A stretch of DNA of 64,000 nt from Pseudoduganella dura (GTDB lineage: Bacteria; Pseudomonadota; Gammaproteobacteria; Burkholderiales; Burkholderiaceae_D), in the NCBI RefSeq assembly GCF_009727155.1, contig NZ_WNWM01000002.1:4340001-4404000 (forward strand), in the 5' to 3' direction. The stretch's first letter is position 1; each line of letters opens with the position of its first letter. The notes beneath the pieces are model-generated. The model was not told the DNA's origin. It did not search any database and was given only the letters and a program-made list of their open reading frames with translations. Shown here one piece after another: positions 32,518-46,226 of the stretch. Made by a program: the position numbers and the translations under genes.

Positions 32518-34404
32518 TCAGCCCCCCTGCTGCGAGGCCAGTACCCGGTTCTGCCCGTCGAGCCATGTCTTCAGCGGCGCGAAGTATTCGAGCAGCGCGT
32601 TGCCGTCGATGCGGTCTTCGCCGCTGATCGCCCTCAGCGCTTCCGGCCATGGCTTGCTGGTTCCGAGTTCCAGCATCGCCTGCAGCTTCCTGCCGGCTTT
32701 CTCGTTGCCGTAGATCGAGCACTGGTGCAGCGGGCCGGTGAAGCCGGCTTCGCGGCACAGCGCCCGGTGGAACTGGAACTGCAGCAGGTCGGCCAGGAAG
32801 TAGCGGGCATACGGCACGTCGGCCGGCACGTGGTACTTGGCGCCGGCATCGAAGCCGTCGCTGGAGCCGAAGCGCTGCGCCGTGCCGGGGCGCCGCATGC
32901 CCATGTACTGTTCGCGCGACTGCCACCAGGTGCTGTCGTAGTCGGCCGGTTGCGTCTTTCCGGAATAGACGTCCCAGCGCCATTTGTCGACCGAGTAGGC
33001 GAACGGCAGGATCGCCACCTTCGACAGCGCGCGGCGCAGCAGCTCGCCGATATCGGCCCCGGGATCGGGATCTTCCTTCATCAGGCCGATCTTCCTGAAG
33101 TAGGCGGGCGTGATCGACAGCGCGACGGTGTCGCCGATCGCTTCGTGGAAGCCGTCGTTGGCGCCGTTGCGGAATAGCGCCGGCTGGTCCTGGTAGGCGA
33201 GGAAATAGTAGACATGGCCCAGCTCATGGTGGATCACCGTGAAATCCTCGCCCGTGGGATTGATGCACATCTTGATGCGCACGTCGTCGCGGGCATCGAT
33301 CGACCAGGCGGACGCATGGCACACCACGTCGCGGTCGCGCGGCTTCGCCAGCAGCGAGCGTTCCCAGAACGTGGCCGGCAGTTTCGGCATGCCCAGCGAC
33401 GTGTAGAAGCCCTCGGCATATTCCGTCATCCGCCTTGGCGTGGTCCGGTTCTTTTCCAGCACCCGGGTCAGGTCGAAACCGCCGGCGCCCTTCGCGGGTT
33501 TCAGCAACGGGTAGATGTTGTCCCAGGTCTGGCTCCACATGTTGCCGAACAGGTGGGCGGGAATGGGGCCGGTCAGCGGCACCACGTCCGGACCGTACGC
33601 GGCGCGCAGCCTGTAGCGCGCATATTCATGCAGCGCTTCGTACAGCGGCTTGACCTGCAGCCACAGGCGCTCCATCTCGAGCGCGAATTCGTCGGGCGGC
33701 ATGTCGTAGCCGGAGCGCCACAGCGCGCCCGTGTCGGCATAGCCCATCTCGCGGGCGCCCTTGTTGGACAGCTGCACGAAGTCGACGTAGCGGCCCTTGT
33801 ATGCGGACGCCTGCGCATGCCAGCCGGTCCACGCTTCGAGCAGCTTTGCCGGATCGCGGCTGTTGGCCAGGATTTTTTCCAGTTCGCCCAGCGGCATGCA
33901 GGGGCGGCCATCCGCCGGGCAGTACCGGGCCTTGCCATACGCGCCGGTCAGTGCGGCGCGCGCGGCCGCGTAATCGGCGCGCTCCTTCGGGTTGGACAGC
34001 ATCAGCGTCAGCTGCAGCAGCTTCATCTTGCGCGCATCGGCGTCGCCGAGGTTCAGGCCGTTGAAGCGGCGCGCCGCCAGCGCCGCCTGGCCGGCCGCGT
34101 CCAGCTGCAGCTCGCCGAAATACGCGGCGATCGCCTCGGTATCGTCGGTGATGAAGTTCGCGACGACCCATTCGGCGCGGGCCTGGTCGGTGTTCAGCCT
34201 GCCGAATTGTCTTTCGGTCTGCAGCAGGAAACGCTTGGCTTCTGCCACCGCGGGTTTTGCCGCCGCCTTCGCGCCGGCCTTTGCCTTTGCCGGTGCGTTC
34301 GGTTTCGCCTGTGCCTGCGCCGGGCCAGCGCCCAGCGCAAGGAGCACGAGCGGCACGATCAGCACGACTGGTGGAATGGCGGGCAGCAGTGGCTTGGGTT
34401 TCAT
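32518..34404 (-). CDS. M2 family peptidyl-dipeptidase (bacterial angiotensin-converting-enzyme homologue)
   Basis: The 628-residue protein has an N-terminal hydrophobic export signal (VVLIVPLVLLALGAGPAQAQ) and then an Ala/Lys-rich linker. The zinc site is HHELGH (HExxH, about residues 391-395). A downstream glutamate in DGFHEAIGD (about 418) is spaced as in M2 peptidases, which remove C-terminal dipeptides. Other M2-type segments are WERSLLAKPRDRDVVCHASAW and GRPCMPLGELEKI. The length matches one ACE catalytic domain. It is expected in the periplasm. The gene is divergent from the GH31 gene and its link to sugar use is unclear. Confidence 0.9.
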   Translation of the reverse strand: MKPKPLLPAIPPVVLIVPLVLLALGAGPAQAQAKPNAPAKAKAGAKAAAKPAVAEAKRFLLQTERQFGRLNTDQARAEWVVANFITDDTEAIAAYFGELQLDAAGQAALAARRFNGLNLGDADARKMKLLQLTLMLSNPKERADYAAARAALTGAYGKARYCPADGRPCMPLGELEKILANSRDPAKLLEAWTGWHAQASAYKGRYVDFVQLSNKGAREMGYADTGALWRSGYDMPPDEFALEMERLWLQVKPLYEALHEYARYRLRAAYGPDVVPLTGPIPAHLFGNMWSQTWDNIYPLLKPAKGAGGFDLTRVLEKNRTTPRRMTEYAEGFYTSLGMPKLPATFWERSLLAKPRDRDVVCHASAWSIDARDDVRIKMCINPTGEDFTVIHHELGHVYYFLAYQDQPALFRNGANDGFHEAIGDTVALSITPAYFRKIGLMKEDPDPGADIGELLRRALSKVAILPFAYSVDKWRWDVYSGKTQPADYDSTWWQSREQYMGMRRPGTAQRFGSSDGFDAGAKYHVPADVPYARYFLADLLQFQFHRALCREAGFTGPLHQCSIYGNEKAGRKLQAMLELGTSKPWPEALRAISGEDRIDGNALLEYFAPLKTWLDGQNRVLASQQGG

Positions 34405-34525
34405 CGTCGTCTGTCCGGTCGGGGGAGTGAAGTCGTCAATATAGCGCAACCGGCCCTGTTCGCACTTGTGTTCCCGGTGGCGTTTTGTCATGCTCTCGGC
34501 TCCTCATCACCTGCCATCGACGCCC

Positions 34526-36910
34526 ATGAAAATCACCACGACCGCAGCGCTCGCGCTGGCCTTCGCCTGTCAATCCGCCGCCGCGCAGAACAGCGCGCGG
34601 CACGTGCAAAGCTGGACCGAGAAGGGCGGCGTGCTCGAGATCGTCACCAACGACGGCCGCTACCTGATCCGGCCCTATTCGTCGGCGATCCTGGAAACCA
34701 CGTTCGTTCCGGATGGCGAGGAGCATGACGCGCGATCGCACGCGGTGGTGCTGGCGCCCGCCGGCGTGGCCGCCACGGTGAAGGAAGCGGGTGGCCGCAT
34801 CGAGTTCGCCACCCCGGGCATCGCCGTGACGATCGAGCGCCGGCCGCTGCGGATCGCCTACACGTACAAGGGCCAGCCGCTGGTGGCGGAAAAACTGGGC
34901 TACACGAGGAAGAACGGTATCGAAGCGCTTGAGTTCGCGCTCGACGGCGACGAGGCGCTGTATGGCGCCGGCGCCCGCGCGGTGGGCATGAACCGGCGCG
35001 GCAACCGCTTCCAGTTGTACAACAAGGCGCACTACGGCTATGGGAACCGCTCGGAACTGCTGAACTTCACGATTCCCATGGCGCTGTCGTCGAAGAGGTA
35101 TGCGCTGCACTTCGATAACCCGCAGGCGGGCTGGCTGGACTTCGACAGCCGCAAGGATGGCACGCTGTCGTATGAAACGACTGGCGGGCGCAAGACTTAC
35201 CAGGTGATCGCCGGCGACGCGTGGTCCGACGTGATGGCCGGCTACACGAGCCTGACGGGCCGCCAGCCGCTGCCGCCGCGCTGGGCGTTCGGCAACTTCG
35301 CCAGCCGCTTCGGCTACCACGACGAAAAGGAAGTGCGCGCCGTCGTCGACAGGTTCATCGACGAAAAGATCCCCCTCGACGCGGTGGTGCTGGACCTGTA
35401 CTGGTTCGGCAAGGAAGTCAAGGGCACGATGGGCAACCTGGCATGGGACAAGGACAGCTTCCCGAATCCGCAGGGCATGCTGCGCGACCTGAAGGCCAGG
35501 GGCGTGAACACGGTGGTCATCACCGAACCGTTCGTGCTGACCACCTCAAGCCGCTGGCAGGAAGCGGTCGATGCGAAAGCGCTGGCCACCACGAAGGAAG
35601 GCGCGCCGTACACCTATGACTTCTTCTTCGGGAACACGGGCCTGGTCGACATCTTCAGCCCGCAGGGCAGGAGCTGGCTGTGGAAGATCTACAAGGGCCT
35701 GAAGGAGCAGGGCGTGGCCGGCTGGTGGGGCGATCTCGGCGAACCCGAGCTGCACCCGGCCGCGCTGCAGCACGCCACCGGCTCGGCGGACCAGGTGCAC
35801 AACATCTATGGCCACGACTGGGCGCGGCTGATCGCCGAAGGCTACGCGAAGGACTACCCGGACGAGCGCCCGTTCATCCTGATGCGCGCCGGCTATTCGG
35901 GCTCGCAACGCTTCGGCCTGATTCCGTGGTCCGGCGACGTGTCGCGCAGCTGGGGCGGATTGCAGTCGCAGATGGAAATCGCGCTGCAGATGGGCATGCA
36001 GGGCCTGGCGTACATGCATTCGGACCTGGGCGGCTTTGCCGGCCCGGTGCTGGACGACGAACTGTATGTGCGCTGGCTGCAGTACGGCGTGTTCCAGCCG
36101 CTGTTCCGTCCGCACGCGCAGGAGGAGGTGCCCTCCGAACCCGTGTTCCGCGCGCCGCGCGCGAAACGGCTGGCGACCGAGGCAATCCGGCTGCGTTACA
36201 CGCTGCTGCCTTATCACTACACGATGGCGTTCGAGAACAGCACCACCGGCATGCCGCTGATGCGCCCCGTGCTGTTCGAGGATGCCGCCAACGATGCCGG
36301 CACGCTGGCATCGACGTACCTGTGGGGCGGCAGCTTCCTGGTGGCGCCGGTGACCGAGCCGGGTGCGAAGCGCAAGGAAGTGTATTTCCCCACCAAGGGC
36401 AGTGCGTGGTTCGATTTCCATAGCGGCGAGCGGCACGGGGGTGGCATTCTCGAAACGGTGGACGTGGTGGCGGAACGCATCCCGGTCTACGTGCGCGCCG
36501 GCGCGTTCGTGCCGATGGCACCGGTGGTGCAGGCTACGCGCGACTACACGGGCCGCGCCATCGACCTGCACTACTGGCACGATGCGGGCGTGACGTCGTC
36601 GTCGGGCATGCTGTACGACGATGACGGCGCCACAGCCGATGCGTATGGCAGGGGCAAGTACGAGATCGCCCGCTTCACCGCCTCCGCGCAGCCGGGAATG
36701 CTCGATATCGGCATCGCCACCGAGACGGGCAGCGCCGCGGAGCCGGTAGTGCGCGCTTACACCGTGCACGTGCACGGTATCGCCAGGCCAAGGCGCGTGC
36801 TGCTCGACGGGCAGGCGCTGGCGTTTACGTGGGATGCGAAGACACGGGTGGCGAAAGCCGTGCTGCCGGCACGCGCCAGGCTGGCGGCGAAGGTTTCCGT
36901 GCAACTGTGA
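34526..36910 (+). CDS. GH31 alpha-glucosidase / 4-alpha-glucosyltransferase, exported
   Basis: This 794-residue protein has a signal peptide (TAALALAFACQSAAAQ) and a GH31 barrel. The nucleophile lies in GWWGDLGEPE (Asp about 404) and the acid/base in WSGDVSRSWGG (Asp about 471). These two motifs match the GH31 subgroup of Cellvibrio Agd31B, an oligosaccharide 4-alpha-glucosyltransferase, better than plain maltases, which have a WNDMNEP-type motif. It may therefore rearrange maltodextrins in the periplasm instead of simply hydrolysing them. The ATG at 34526 is the start that begins the signal peptide. The maltose transporter gene lies downstream with its own promoter. Confidence 0.88.
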   Translation: MKITTTAALALAFACQSAAAQNSARHVQSWTEKGGVLEIVTNDGRYLIRPYSSAILETTFVPDGEEHDARSHAVVLAPAGVAATVKEAGGRIEFATPGIAVTIERRPLRIAYTYKGQPLVAEKLGYTRKNGIEALEFALDGDEALYGAGARAVGMNRRGNRFQLYNKAHYGYGNRSELLNFTIPMALSSKRYALHFDNPQAGWLDFDSRKDGTLSYETTGGRKTYQVIAGDAWSDVMAGYTSLTGRQPLPPRWAFGNFASRFGYHDEKEVRAVVDRFIDEKIPLDAVVLDLYWFGKEVKGTMGNLAWDKDSFPNPQGMLRDLKARGVNTVVITEPFVLTTSSRWQEAVDAKALATTKEGAPYTYDFFFGNTGLVDIFSPQGRSWLWKIYKGLKEQGVAGWWGDLGEPELHPAALQHATGSADQVHNIYGHDWARLIAEGYAKDYPDERPFILMRAGYSGSQRFGLIPWSGDVSRSWGGLQSQMEIALQMGMQGLAYMHSDLGGFAGPVLDDELYVRWLQYGVFQPLFRPHAQEEVPSEPVFRAPRAKRLATEAIRLRYTLLPYHYTMAFENSTTGMPLMRPVLFEDAANDAGTLASTYLWGGSFLVAPVTEPGAKRKEVYFPTKGSAWFDFHSGERHGGGILETVDVVAERIPVYVRAGAFVPMAPVVQATRDYTGRAIDLHYWHDAGVTSSSGMLYDDDGATADAYGRGKYEIARFTASAQPGMLDIGIATETGSAAEPVVRAYTVHVHGIARPRRVLLDGQALAFTWDAKTRVAKAVLPARARLAAKVSVQL

Positions 36911-36987
36911 CGCAAGGCGCTGTCGAGGAATGTAGGGAAACCGGCGGTAATTTCCTGTAAAACAGGGTCCGCCCTCAATTTTTTTAT

Positions 36988-37000
36988 GTTGTTTGACTAC
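36988..37000. promoter_or_regulatory. GTAGT-N3-ACTAC-like operator candidate, site 3
   Basis: GTTGTTTGACTAC has one mismatch in the left arm and the TTG centre found also at 49914. It is 54 bp upstream of the -35 element of the maltose transporter gene. Confidence 0.45.
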
Positions 37001-37041
37001 AAAGTGACTGAGGCAGGGGGTGTTTTGGGGTGTAACTGGCG

Positions 37042-37070
37042 TTGACTGCCTGTGCTTGGCATGTTATTTT
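37042..37070 (+). promoter_or_regulatory. Likely promoter of the transporter-pgm-amylase gene set
   Basis: TTGACT at 37042-37047 and TATTTT at 37065-37070 are 17 bases apart. The start codon lies 38 bases downstream. Confidence 0.5.
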
Positions 37071-37107
37071 GCTACAAATATAGTGGCGCATAACATCGGA
37101 GACCTGG

Positions 37108-38433
37108 ATGCATTCTTCTTCCACCAAGGCCAGGCTGTCGTTCTGGCAGCTCTGGAACATGAGCTTCGGCTTTTTCGGCATCCAGTTCGGTTTCGCACTG
37201 CAGAACGCCAATACCAGCCGCATTTTTTCCACGCTGGGGGCCAATCCCGAGGAATTGCCGCTGCTGTGGCTTGCCGCGCCCGTCACGGGCCTGCTGGTGC
37301 AGCCCATCATCGGCTACCTGTCCGACAACACATGGCACCCGAAGTGGGGCCGCCGCCGCCCGTTCTTCTTCCTCGGCGCCGTGTTCGCGTCGCTGGCGCT
37401 GTTCCTGATGCCCAATTCGCAGGCGCTGTGGATGGCCGCGGCCGTGCTGTGGATGATGGATGCGGCGATCAACGTTTCGATGGAACCGTTCCGCGCCTTC
37501 GTCGGCGACAAGCTCGATCCCTCGCAGCAGACGGCCGGCTTCGCGATGCAGACCTTCTTCATCGGCTGCGGCGCCGTCATTGCCTCGCTGCTGCCCACGA
37601 TCTTTTCCGACTACCTTGGCGTGAGCAACGTGGCGGCCGACGGCGGCATCCCCGATTCGGTGCGCTATTCGTTCTACGTCGGCGGCGCGGTGTTCTTCCT
37701 GTCGGTGATGTGGACCGTGCTGACGGCCGATGAACTGCCGCCGGAAAACCTGGAAGCGTTCCGCAAGGAGCGCAGCGCCACCGCCGGCCTGGGCCATGCG
37801 CTGGCCGAGATCTTCGGCGGCTTCGGCCGCATGCCGAAAACGATGGTGCAGCTGGCGTTCGTGCAGTTCTTCACGTGGATCGGCCTGTTCGCGATGTGGA
37901 TCTACACCACGTCGGCGATCGCCGACAACGTGTTCAATACCACCGATGCGCAATCGGCCGCCTACCAGCAGGCCGGCAACTGGGTCGGCACGATGTTCGC
38001 CATGTACTCGGGCGTAGCGGCGCTGGCCGCGTTCATCCTGCCGGTGCTGGCCCGCGCCACCAGCCGCAAGACGGTGCACATGATCTGCCTCGTCATCGGC
38101 GGGCTTTCGCTGGCCAGCGTGTCCCAGATCCACGACAGGCAGGCGCTGATGCTGCCGATGATCGGCGTGGGCATCGCATGGGCCAGCATCCTGACGATGC
38201 CGTACGCGATCCTGGCCGGCGCGCTGCCGGCGAAACGGATGGGCTACTACATGGGCGTGTTCAACTTCTTCGTCGTCATTCCGCAGATCGTCAGCAGCCT
38301 GCTGCTGGGCTTCATCACGACCCGTTTCCTCGGCGGCCATACCGCCAGCACGCTGGCGCTGGGCGGCGGCGCGATGCTGGTGGCCGCGGCGCTGACGCTA
38401 TTCGTACATGACGCCGCGCGCCGGGCGGAATAA
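37108..38433 (+). CDS. MFS maltose/sugar transporter (SLC45/GPH-like)
   Basis: This 441-residue inner-membrane protein has twelve predicted helices. The N-terminal pattern SFWQLWNMSFGFFGIQFGF and the loop GYLSDNTWHPKWGRRRPFF are typical of bacterial SLC45-like sugar:proton symporters, including the maltose permeases of Caulobacter and Xanthomonas alpha-glucan loci. It is followed by phosphoglucomutase and alpha-amylase genes, which supports maltose or maltodextrin as cargo. An upstream palindrome matches those beside other alpha-glucan genes. A GGAGA ribosome-binding site precedes the ATG. Confidence 0.85.
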   Translation: MHSSSTKARLSFWQLWNMSFGFFGIQFGFALQNANTSRIFSTLGANPEELPLLWLAAPVTGLLVQPIIGYLSDNTWHPKWGRRRPFFFLGAVFASLALFLMPNSQALWMAAAVLWMMDAAINVSMEPFRAFVGDKLDPSQQTAGFAMQTFFIGCGAVIASLLPTIFSDYLGVSNVAADGGIPDSVRYSFYVGGAVFFLSVMWTVLTADELPPENLEAFRKERSATAGLGHALAEIFGGFGRMPKTMVQLAFVQFFTWIGLFAMWIYTTSAIADNVFNTTDAQSAAYQQAGNWVGTMFAMYSGVAALAAFILPVLARATSRKTVHMICLVIGGLSLASVSQIHDRQALMLPMIGVGIAWASILTMPYAILAGALPAKRMGYYMGVFNFFVVIPQIVSSLLLGFITTRFLGGHTASTLALGGGAMLVAAALTLFVHDAARRAE

Positions 38434-38524
38434 GCGCAGCTGGCTGAAATAAGTCATACAGGCAACGAGCCGCGCGCCCCCGCACGATAGATCGCGGTAC
38501 GCTGGGATGTTAATCTTAAGGTAA

Positions 38525-40174
<1,650 letters not shown>

Positions 40175-40201
40175 CATTCACCCCCCATGAGGAAAGGTCG
40201 C

Positions 40202-41881
40202 ATGAAGCCCACATCCATTGCATTGTCCATCGCGTTTGCCGGATCACTGGCGATATCCGGTTCGGCCGCCCTGGCCGCGCCGCCGCAAAAAATGCCGTTC
40301 ATGTGGGAGAACGCGACCGTTTATTTCCTGCTTACCGACCGCTTCGCCAACGGCGACAGGGCCAACGACCTGGCATATGGCCGCAAGGCCGATGCCGCGC
40401 CGTTGCGGGGTTACCTGGGTGGCGACCTGAAGGGGCTGACGGCGAAGGTGAAGGAGGGCTATTTCGACAGCCTGGGCGTCGACGCGATCTGGCTGACGCC
40501 GCCCGTGGAACAGATCCATGCCGGCACAGACGAAGGCACCGGCAAATCGTATGGCTTCCATGGCTACTGGGCGCGCGACTTCACGGCGCTCGACGCGAAC
40601 CTGGGCACCGAGCAGGACTTCCGCGACTTCGTCGACGCCGCCCATGCGCGCGGCATCCGCGTGCTGCTCGATGTGGTGATGAACCACACCGGGCCGGTGA
40701 CGCAAGCCGATCCAGTGTGGCCGGCGGACTGGGTGCGCACCTCGCCCACCTGCACGCACAAGGATGCGCCGACCACGATCTCGTGCACGCTGGTGGACAA
40801 CCTGCCGGACGTGCGCACCGAAAGCGATACGCCGGTGGCGCTGCCGCCGGCGCTCGCCGAAAAATGGAAGAAGGAAGGGCGCTACGAGCGCGAGGTGAAG
40901 GAGCTCGATGATTTCTTCGCCCGCACCGGTTACCCGCGCGCGCCGCGCTATTACCTGATGAAGTGGCACGCGGACTGGATCCGCAAGTACGGCATCGACG
41001 GCTACCGCGCCGATACCGTCAAGCACACCGAGGCGGGCGTATGGAAGGAGCTGCGCACGGTGACCGAGGCCGCACACGACGAATGGAAGAAGGCCAATCC
41101 CGGCAAGGTGCTGGGCGACGGCAAGTTTTTCACCGTGGCCGAGGTCTACAACTATTCCATCGGCCATGGCCGCGAGTTCGACATGGGCGGCGGCGTGAAG
41201 ACCGATTTCCATGCCAACGGCTTCGACAGCCTGATCAACTTCAGCCTGCCGGCCGATGCGAAGGGCGGCTACGAAAGCGTGTTCGCCAGGTTCGATACGC
41301 AGCTGCATGGCCCGCTGCGCGGCAAGTCGGTGCTGAACTACCTCGACTCGCACGATGACGCCAACGCATTCGATGCCGCGCGCGTCAAACCGTTCGAGTC
41401 CGCGAACAAGCTGCTGCTGGCGCCGGGCGCCGCGCAGATCTACTATGGCGACGAAACCGCGCGGCGGCTCGACATCGCCGAGGCCGTCGGCGATGCGAAA
41501 CTGCGCTCGCCGATGAACTGGGACGAGCTGGCCGACAATGCCGCGCGCGATGGCTACCGCGTCGCCGACGTGCGCGCCCACTGGAGCAAGGTGGGGCAGT
41601 TCCGGCGCGCCCACGTTGCCATCGGGGCCGGCCGCCATGGCAAGCTCGCCGATGCGCCTTACACCTTCTCGCGCACCTACAGCGGCAACGCCTTCGCCGA
41701 CAAGGTGGTGGTGGCGCTCGATGTCCCGGTCGGCAAGCCGGTCGCGATCAAGGTCGGCGGCATCTTTGCCAACGGCACGAAAGTACGCGACGCCTATGCC
41801 GACGCCACCTACACCGTCGCCAACGGCGCCGTGCGCACCGGCGGCAAGTTCAATACCGTGCTCCTCGAAGCTGCCCCCTAA
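40202..41881 (+). CDS. Periplasmic alpha-amylase (GH13, MalS-like)
   Basis: This 559-residue exported protein begins with a signal peptide (SIALSIAFAGSLAISGSAALA). The GH13 regions are visible: DVVMNHTG, GYRADTVKH with the nucleophile Asp (about 269), TVAEVYNY with the acid/base Glu (about 313) and NYLDSHDDAN with the stabilising Asp (about 384). Cysteine-containing insertions (TSPTCTHKDAPTTISCTL) suggest a disulphide, consistent with periplasmic folding. It resembles E. coli MalS, which cuts maltodextrins, but is shorter. The ATG at 40202 has AGGAAAGGT upstream. The stop codon lies 5 bp from the end of an IS4-family element. Confidence 0.9.
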   Translation: MKPTSIALSIAFAGSLAISGSAALAAPPQKMPFMWENATVYFLLTDRFANGDRANDLAYGRKADAAPLRGYLGGDLKGLTAKVKEGYFDSLGVDAIWLTPPVEQIHAGTDEGTGKSYGFHGYWARDFTALDANLGTEQDFRDFVDAAHARGIRVLLDVVMNHTGPVTQADPVWPADWVRTSPTCTHKDAPTTISCTLVDNLPDVRTESDTPVALPPALAEKWKKEGRYEREVKELDDFFARTGYPRAPRYYLMKWHADWIRKYGIDGYRADTVKHTEAGVWKELRTVTEAAHDEWKKANPGKVLGDGKFFTVAEVYNYSIGHGREFDMGGGVKTDFHANGFDSLINFSLPADAKGGYESVFARFDTQLHGPLRGKSVLNYLDSHDDANAFDAARVKPFESANKLLLAPGAAQIYYGDETARRLDIAEAVGDAKLRSPMNWDELADNAARDGYRVADVRAHWSKVGQFRRAHVAIGAGRHGKLADAPYTFSRTYSGNAFADKVVVALDVPVGKPVAIKVGGIFANGTKVRDAYADATYTVANGAVRTGGKFNTVLLEAAP

Positions 41882-41886
41882 AAAAA

Positions 41887-41924
41887 TTTCCTGAAATCGG
41901 GGACTGTCCCTGAGCCTACCCCTC
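41887..41924. repeat. IS left inverted repeat
   Basis: The repeat begins TTTCCTGAAATCGGGGACTG and ends with GAGCCTACCCCTC. It matches the reverse complement of 43231-43268 except for two bases after the GAAA run. Confidence 0.85.
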
Positions 41925-43112
41925 GAATTCCCAAGTGCGGACCATCGAAACGAGTTCGATAAATGCATATTTGATGGCCGATGGGGAGAGTCTGGGTCGA
42001 CGATAGTCGTCGACCCAGTGCATTGCCAACGAGAAGATTGAAAGGCAGCTGCCTGCCTTGGGATGGCTGCCGTAGTGGACTTCATAGCCAGCCGCTCGTG
42101 CCGCTAAGCCGATCAGCCATAAGGCATAAGTGAGCAATGCACCGATTAGTAAAAGTGCCGCCAGACGAAGCAGGCTTGTAGTCTGGCTATGTCGCAGTGC
42201 CATTCCCCATTTGGCATTCTTCAGGTCGCGGAAAGTCTGCTCGATTTGCATGCGCCCAGAGTAAATTTTGATGATGTCGTCTGCACGAAGCTGTGCCAGT
42301 GCTGGCGAAACGGCGAGTAGCCAAGGCTCACATTGGGCAGCGCTGTTTTTCTTGCTGTGGCGCGCGCGCGCAGGTTGACCGGATTTCGTCAAGCAATGCC
42401 GTCCTTTCGATTTGGACTTGTACAGCACTAATCGGCAGTCGACAGGGTTGGAGCGGACATGAAAAAAATAGCCCAAATCGCGCGCTTTTGCGGTAGCTCT
42501 TGAGTACAAGCTTTTGCAGCCGAACCAGTCGTTGCCGTTCTGTTGGCACACCAAATCACGGTTGCGTATCCGTCCGACCCAGCCAAAGCCGAGCTGATTG
42601 AGCGTTTTAAACCACGTAGCACGAAATCCTGCATCGGTGATGATGATGGCGCGACAGTGCGCTGGCAGGATGGTTTTCAGGGTCTTCATGAAGCACTTAT
42701 GGACCAAAGATGCCGCGAGCCTCTCCTGAGGGTGGACCTCCTCGTAGAGCGTAAAGGCGCGTCCTTCGATGATGGCTGCTGCACGCAGCAATTGAGCACT
42801 GCCATCTGCGCGAATTTCTGACCAATCTACTGCTACCTGCACGTATTGCCTGGATTGAAGAAGGCGTTGGCTCATTGCTCGGTATATCTGCACCCGCTCT
42901 TTGGCCAGATGGGGATTGCTCAGCAAACGGTCACAGCACTTGATGCGATGCCGAAGACTTGTTTGTGACCTGAGCTGCTTACCGATGCGTACAACGCCCA
43001 GCCCGGCACGAGCTGCAGCTTGCACAATTTGAGCTAGGCAAGCTCGGCGTTTAGCGTGAATTGATGGGCACTCCTGCCCCAACAATCGTTGTATGATTTG
43101 GCGTGCATGCAT
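41916..43112 (-). CDS. IS4-family DDE transposase
   Basis: This 398-residue transposase is intact from the ATG at 43112. DDE residues can be placed: Asp in VAVDWSEIR, Asp in IIITDAGFRATW and Glu in the YREK motif YSGRMQIEQTFRDLK (Y-x2-R-x3-E-x6-K), a signature of the IS4 family. The C-terminal part has the family helices (ALRHSQTTSLLRLAALLLIG). Codon and base use differ from its neighbours (lower GC), as expected of a transferred element. It is probably active, since the reading frame is complete. The stop lies inside the left inverted repeat. Confidence 0.93.
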   Translation of the reverse strand: MHARQIIQRLLGQECPSIHAKRRACLAQIVQAAARAGLGVVRIGKQLRSQTSLRHRIKCCDRLLSNPHLAKERVQIYRAMSQRLLQSRQYVQVAVDWSEIRADGSAQLLRAAAIIEGRAFTLYEEVHPQERLAASLVHKCFMKTLKTILPAHCRAIIITDAGFRATWFKTLNQLGFGWVGRIRNRDLVCQQNGNDWFGCKSLYSRATAKARDLGYFFHVRSNPVDCRLVLYKSKSKGRHCLTKSGQPARARHSKKNSAAQCEPWLLAVSPALAQLRADDIIKIYSGRMQIEQTFRDLKNAKWGMALRHSQTTSLLRLAALLLIGALLTYALWLIGLAARAAGYEVHYGSHPKAGSCLSIFSLAMHWVDDYRRPRLSPSAIKYAFIELVSMVRTWEFEG

Positions 43113-43230
43113 GGTCCGTGCCTTTCATTTGCAGTTTGGTCACTACGAATGAAAGGGCTAACACGGCCATGCATGTGCCGTTTTTGGGATTGAAGTTAAC
43201 AGCTTCCCATATGGTTTACAACAAAAATTT

Positions 43231-43268
43231 GAGGGGTAGGCTCAGGGACAGTCCCCTTTTTCAGGAAA
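43231..43268. repeat. IS right inverted repeat
   Basis: GAGGGGTAGGCTC at its start and CCTTTTTCAGGAAA at its end mirror the left repeat. It lies about 120 bp upstream of the transposase start. Confidence 0.85.
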
Positions 43269-43360
43269 CTAATTTCGCCAAAGTACTTACTCTCCCGAGG
43301 TTGCCTGCAATTGGCTAAAGTTCGCTGTTTTTGGCAAATTCCCAACCCTTGCTGTGATGT

Positions 43361-46153
<2,793 letters not shown>

Positions 46154-46195
46154 GCGTCCCCCTGTTTCGATGGGAACGTATGGTAAAGGAAGGTT

Positions 46196-46220
46196 GCGAC
46201 TACAGCCATGCTGTAGTCGC
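46196..46220. promoter_or_regulatory. Perfect 11-bp inverted repeat between the chemoreceptor and pullulanase genes
   Basis: GCGACTACAGC and GCTGTAGTCGC flank CAT. It lies between the chemoreceptor stop and the pullulanase start. It may end the chemoreceptor transcript (no T run follows) or serve as an operator; its arms contain ACTAC and GTAGT in the reverse arrangement of the other palindromes. Confidence 0.45.
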
Positions 46221-46226
46221 GCGGGA

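Larger units (their letters stand above)
41887..43268. mobile_element. IS4-family insertion sequence, about 1.38 kb
   Basis: A single transposase gene is flanked by 38-bp inverted repeats with two mismatches, at 41887-41924 and 43231-43268. The length and the DDE-YREK transposase fit the IS4 family. The element is richer in AT than the flanks. No clear target-site duplication was found, and the element sits directly behind the amylase stop codon, so it probably removed or displaced the original terminator. Confidence 0.85.
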
